A stretch of DNA of 7,215 bases, from the NCBI RefSeq assembly GCF_000966975.1, contig NZ_JZWV01000042.1, positions 1 to 7,215 of the forward strand. The letters run 5' to 3'. The notes under the pieces were generated by a model. The model made no database searches. It was not told where the DNA came from and saw only the letters and a list, made by a program, of their open reading frames with translations. Origin of the DNA: Streptomyces katrae. GTDB lineage: Bacteria; Actinomycetota; Actinomycetes; Streptomycetales; Streptomycetaceae. The stretch's first letter is position 1. Each line of letters begins with the position of its first letter. Shown piece by piece: positions 6,044-7,215 of this stretch. A program made the position numbers and the translations under genes.

Positions 6044-6087
6044 CGGGAACCGGCGGGGTGCGCGAGTCCGCGCCCCGCCGGTTCCCG
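6044..6087 (-). terminator. Strong hairpin between kdpC and kdpE, probable terminator or attenuator
   Basis: Perfect 15-base arms at 6044-6058 and 6073-6087 enclose a smaller CGCG-AGTC-CGCG stem-loop, offset by a 2-base TG bulge. That makes about 19 base pairs, nearly all G-C. It begins 18 bases after the kdpC stop on the coding strand and ends 36 bases before the kdpE start. There is no T-run after it, which is common for actinobacterial terminators. It probably stops or reduces transcription from kdpFABC into kdpE, or protects the upstream message 3' end. Confidence 0.7.
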
Positions 6088-6105
6088 TGCCGTGCGGAGG
6101 GACGG

Positions 6106-6783
6106 TCAGTTCCCGGTCAGGGCCTTGAGGGCGGTGTTGAGCTCCAGCACGTTGACGCGGGGCTCGCCCATGAAGCCGAGCGCGCGTCCCTCGGTGTGGT
6201 CCTTCACCAGCTTCTCGACCTGCTTGACGGGCAGTCCGTTCTTCTCGGCCACCCGGTGGACCTGGAGTTCCGCGTACGCGGGGGAGATGTCCGGATCCAG
6301 GCCGGAGCCCGAGGAGGTGACCGCGTCGGCGGGCACGTTCTCGGCCTTGACCTTGTAGTCGGCGGTGGAGTTGTCGGCGATCACGGTGGCCTTGGCTTCC
6401 TCGACCGTTTTCACGAGCTCGGGGTTGTCGGCGGCCTTGTTGGTGGCTCCGGAGAGGATCAGCGAGTACTGGGTGTTGACGCTGTTGGCGCCCAGACCCG
6501 CGGAGGGACGCGGCTGGAACCACCTGAGGTCCGGCTTGGCGGCCTCCTCGGGGTCGTCCGCGTTCTGCTTGGGCAGGTCGTAGGTCTGCCCGATGAGGGA
6601 GGAGCCGACGACGTTGCCGCTCCCGTCCTTGATCTCGGAGCCGTTGGCCTCGTCGTCGAAGAGGGCCTGGGCGACCCCGGTCACGGCGAGGGGGTAGAGC
6701 ACGCCGCACACGAGCGTCAGGACGAGCAGGGCGCGCAGGCCGGCGCCGATCAGGCGGGCCGTGGCGGCCAGGGAGTTGTTCAT
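6106..6783 (-). CDS. kdpC: KdpC, subunit C of the high-affinity K+-transporting ATPase
   Basis: The 225-residue protein is the small membrane-anchored subunit of the KdpFABC potassium pump. It stabilises the complex and supports ATP use by KdpB. One transmembrane helix lies at about 12-37, with the family pattern YPLAVTGVAQALF at 30-42, followed by a soluble domain facing outward. Family signatures include RWFQPRPSA (86-94), SSGSGLDPDISPAYAELQ (156-173) and GRALGFMGEPRVNVLELN (198-215). The length is somewhat above the roughly 190 residues of the E. coli protein; the extra residues lie in the acidic, Ala-rich middle (about 43-150), as in many actinobacterial forms. The ATG is 7 bases after the kdpB stop with only a weak GAGACG ribosome site, suggesting translational coupling to kdpB. 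The call is secure. Confidence 0.97.
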   Translation of the reverse strand: MNNSLAATARLIGAGLRALLVLTLVCGVLYPLAVTGVAQALFDDEANGSEIKDGSGNVVGSSLIGQTYDLPKQNADDPEEAAKPDLRWFQPRPSAGLGANSVNTQYSLILSGATNKAADNPELVKTVEEAKATVIADNSTADYKVKAENVPADAVTSSGSGLDPDISPAYAELQVHRVAEKNGLPVKQVEKLVKDHTEGRALGFMGEPRVNVLELNTALKALTGN

Positions 6784-6790
6784 GGTCGTC

Positions 6791-7215
6791 TCAGCCGATT
6801 CCGGGAATGAGGGAGATGAGCAGGTCGATGAGCTTGATGCCGACGAACGGGGCGATCAGGCCGCCGAGTCCGTAGACGCCGAGGTTGCGGCGGAGCATCC
6901 TGTCGGCGCTGGTGGGCTTGTACTGGACGCCCTTGAGGGCGAGCGGCACGAGGGCCACGATGATCAGCGCGTTGAAGATGACGGCGGAGAGGATCGCCGA
7001 CTCGGGGGACGCGAGCCCCATGATGTTGAGCTTGTCCAGGCCCGGATAGACCACGGCGAACATGGCCGGGATGATCGCGAAGTACTTGGCCACGTCGTTG
7101 GCGATGGAGAACGTGGTCAGGGCGCCCCGGGTGATCAGGAGCTGCTTGCCGATCTCCACGATCTCGATGAGCTTGGTCGGGTTGGAGTCCAGGTCCACCA
7201 TGTTCCCGGCCTCCT
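6791..7215 (-). CDS. kdpB: KdpB, catalytic P-type ATPase subunit of the K+ pump, C-terminal part only
   Basis: The frame enters from the right edge and gives about 140 C-terminal residues of a protein normally near 690 long. KdpB hydrolyses ATP and drives potassium uptake through KdpA. The segment starts with [14 protein letters not shown], the end of the cytosolic P-domain region. It continues with the [14 protein letters not shown] transmembrane helix, whose Asp and Lys (codons at 7094-7096 and 7085-7087) match E. coli Asp583 and Lys586, residues tied to coupling and ion transfer. Two further hydrophobic stretches follow before the stop. The phosphorylation Asp and nucleotide-binding domain lie outside the window. 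The ATG at 7199-7201 is an internal Met, not the start. The kdpC start follows 7 bases after the stop, as in standard kdpFABC operons. Confidence 0.97.
   Translation of the reverse strand, partial: EAGNMVDLDSNPTKLIEIVEIGKQLLITRGALTTFSIANDVAKYFAIIPAMFAVVYPGLDKLNIMGLASPESAILSAVIFNALIIVALVPLALKGVQYKPTSADRMLRRNLGVYGLGGLIAPFVGIKLIDLLISLIPGIG

Noticed and set aside
6008..6709. An N-terminal extension of KdpE by 234 residues in the same open frame.
   Set aside because: The extension overlaps kdpC in another frame, is Arg-rich without a domain, and crosses the intergenic hairpin. The ATG at 6007 with its ribosome site gives the standard KdpE start.
7199..7201. ATG as start of a separate small membrane protein of 136 residues.
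   Set aside because: The frame is open upstream to the window edge and encodes the conserved KdpB sequence EAGN just before it, so this Met is internal to kdpB.

Overview
The window is very GC-rich with strong G/C preference at third codon positions. It carries AGGAG-type ribosome binding sites, GTG starts and tightly packed genes, which points to a high-GC actinomycete (Streptomyces or a relative). The genus cannot be fixed from the sequence alone. Nine genes are supported, eight on the minus strand and one on the plus strand.

Left part (1-3687, minus strand): a catabolic operon reading right to left. pobA (4-hydroxybenzoate 3-hydroxylase) is followed by ligJ (4-oxalomesaconate hydratase), ligK (4-carboxy-4-hydroxy-2-oxoadipate aldolase, RraA fold) and ligI (2-pyrone-4,6-dicarboxylate lactonase, cut by the left edge). 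The gaps between them are 30, 16 and 2 bases. Together they convert 4-hydroxybenzoate to protocatechuate and run the lower part of the protocatechuate 4,5-cleavage (meta) pathway, ending in pyruvate and oxaloacetate. The ring-opening dioxygenase (LigAB), the semialdehyde dehydrogenase (LigC) and the tautomerase (LigU/GalD) are not in the window and would be expected beyond the left edge.

Middle (3688-5339): an IclR-family regulator lies upstream of pobA on the same strand, and two inverted repeats in the 104-base gap are candidate operators. Divergent from the regulator is a plus-strand gene for a ModA-like solute-binding protein that has no signal peptide, with a recognisable promoter. It is the least explained gene here.

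Right part (5321-7215, minus strand): the end of the potassium-transport kdp operon, namely the C-terminal part of kdpB, complete kdpC, and kdpE. The sensor kinase gene kdpD, usually between kdpC and kdpE, is absent. That position holds only a 98-base gap with a very strong hairpin. The plus-strand ModA-like gene and kdpE converge and overlap by 19 bases, so the catabolic block abuts the kdp operon with no spacer. There is no RNA gene, CRISPR array, insertion sequence or other intergenic stretch over about 105 bases.
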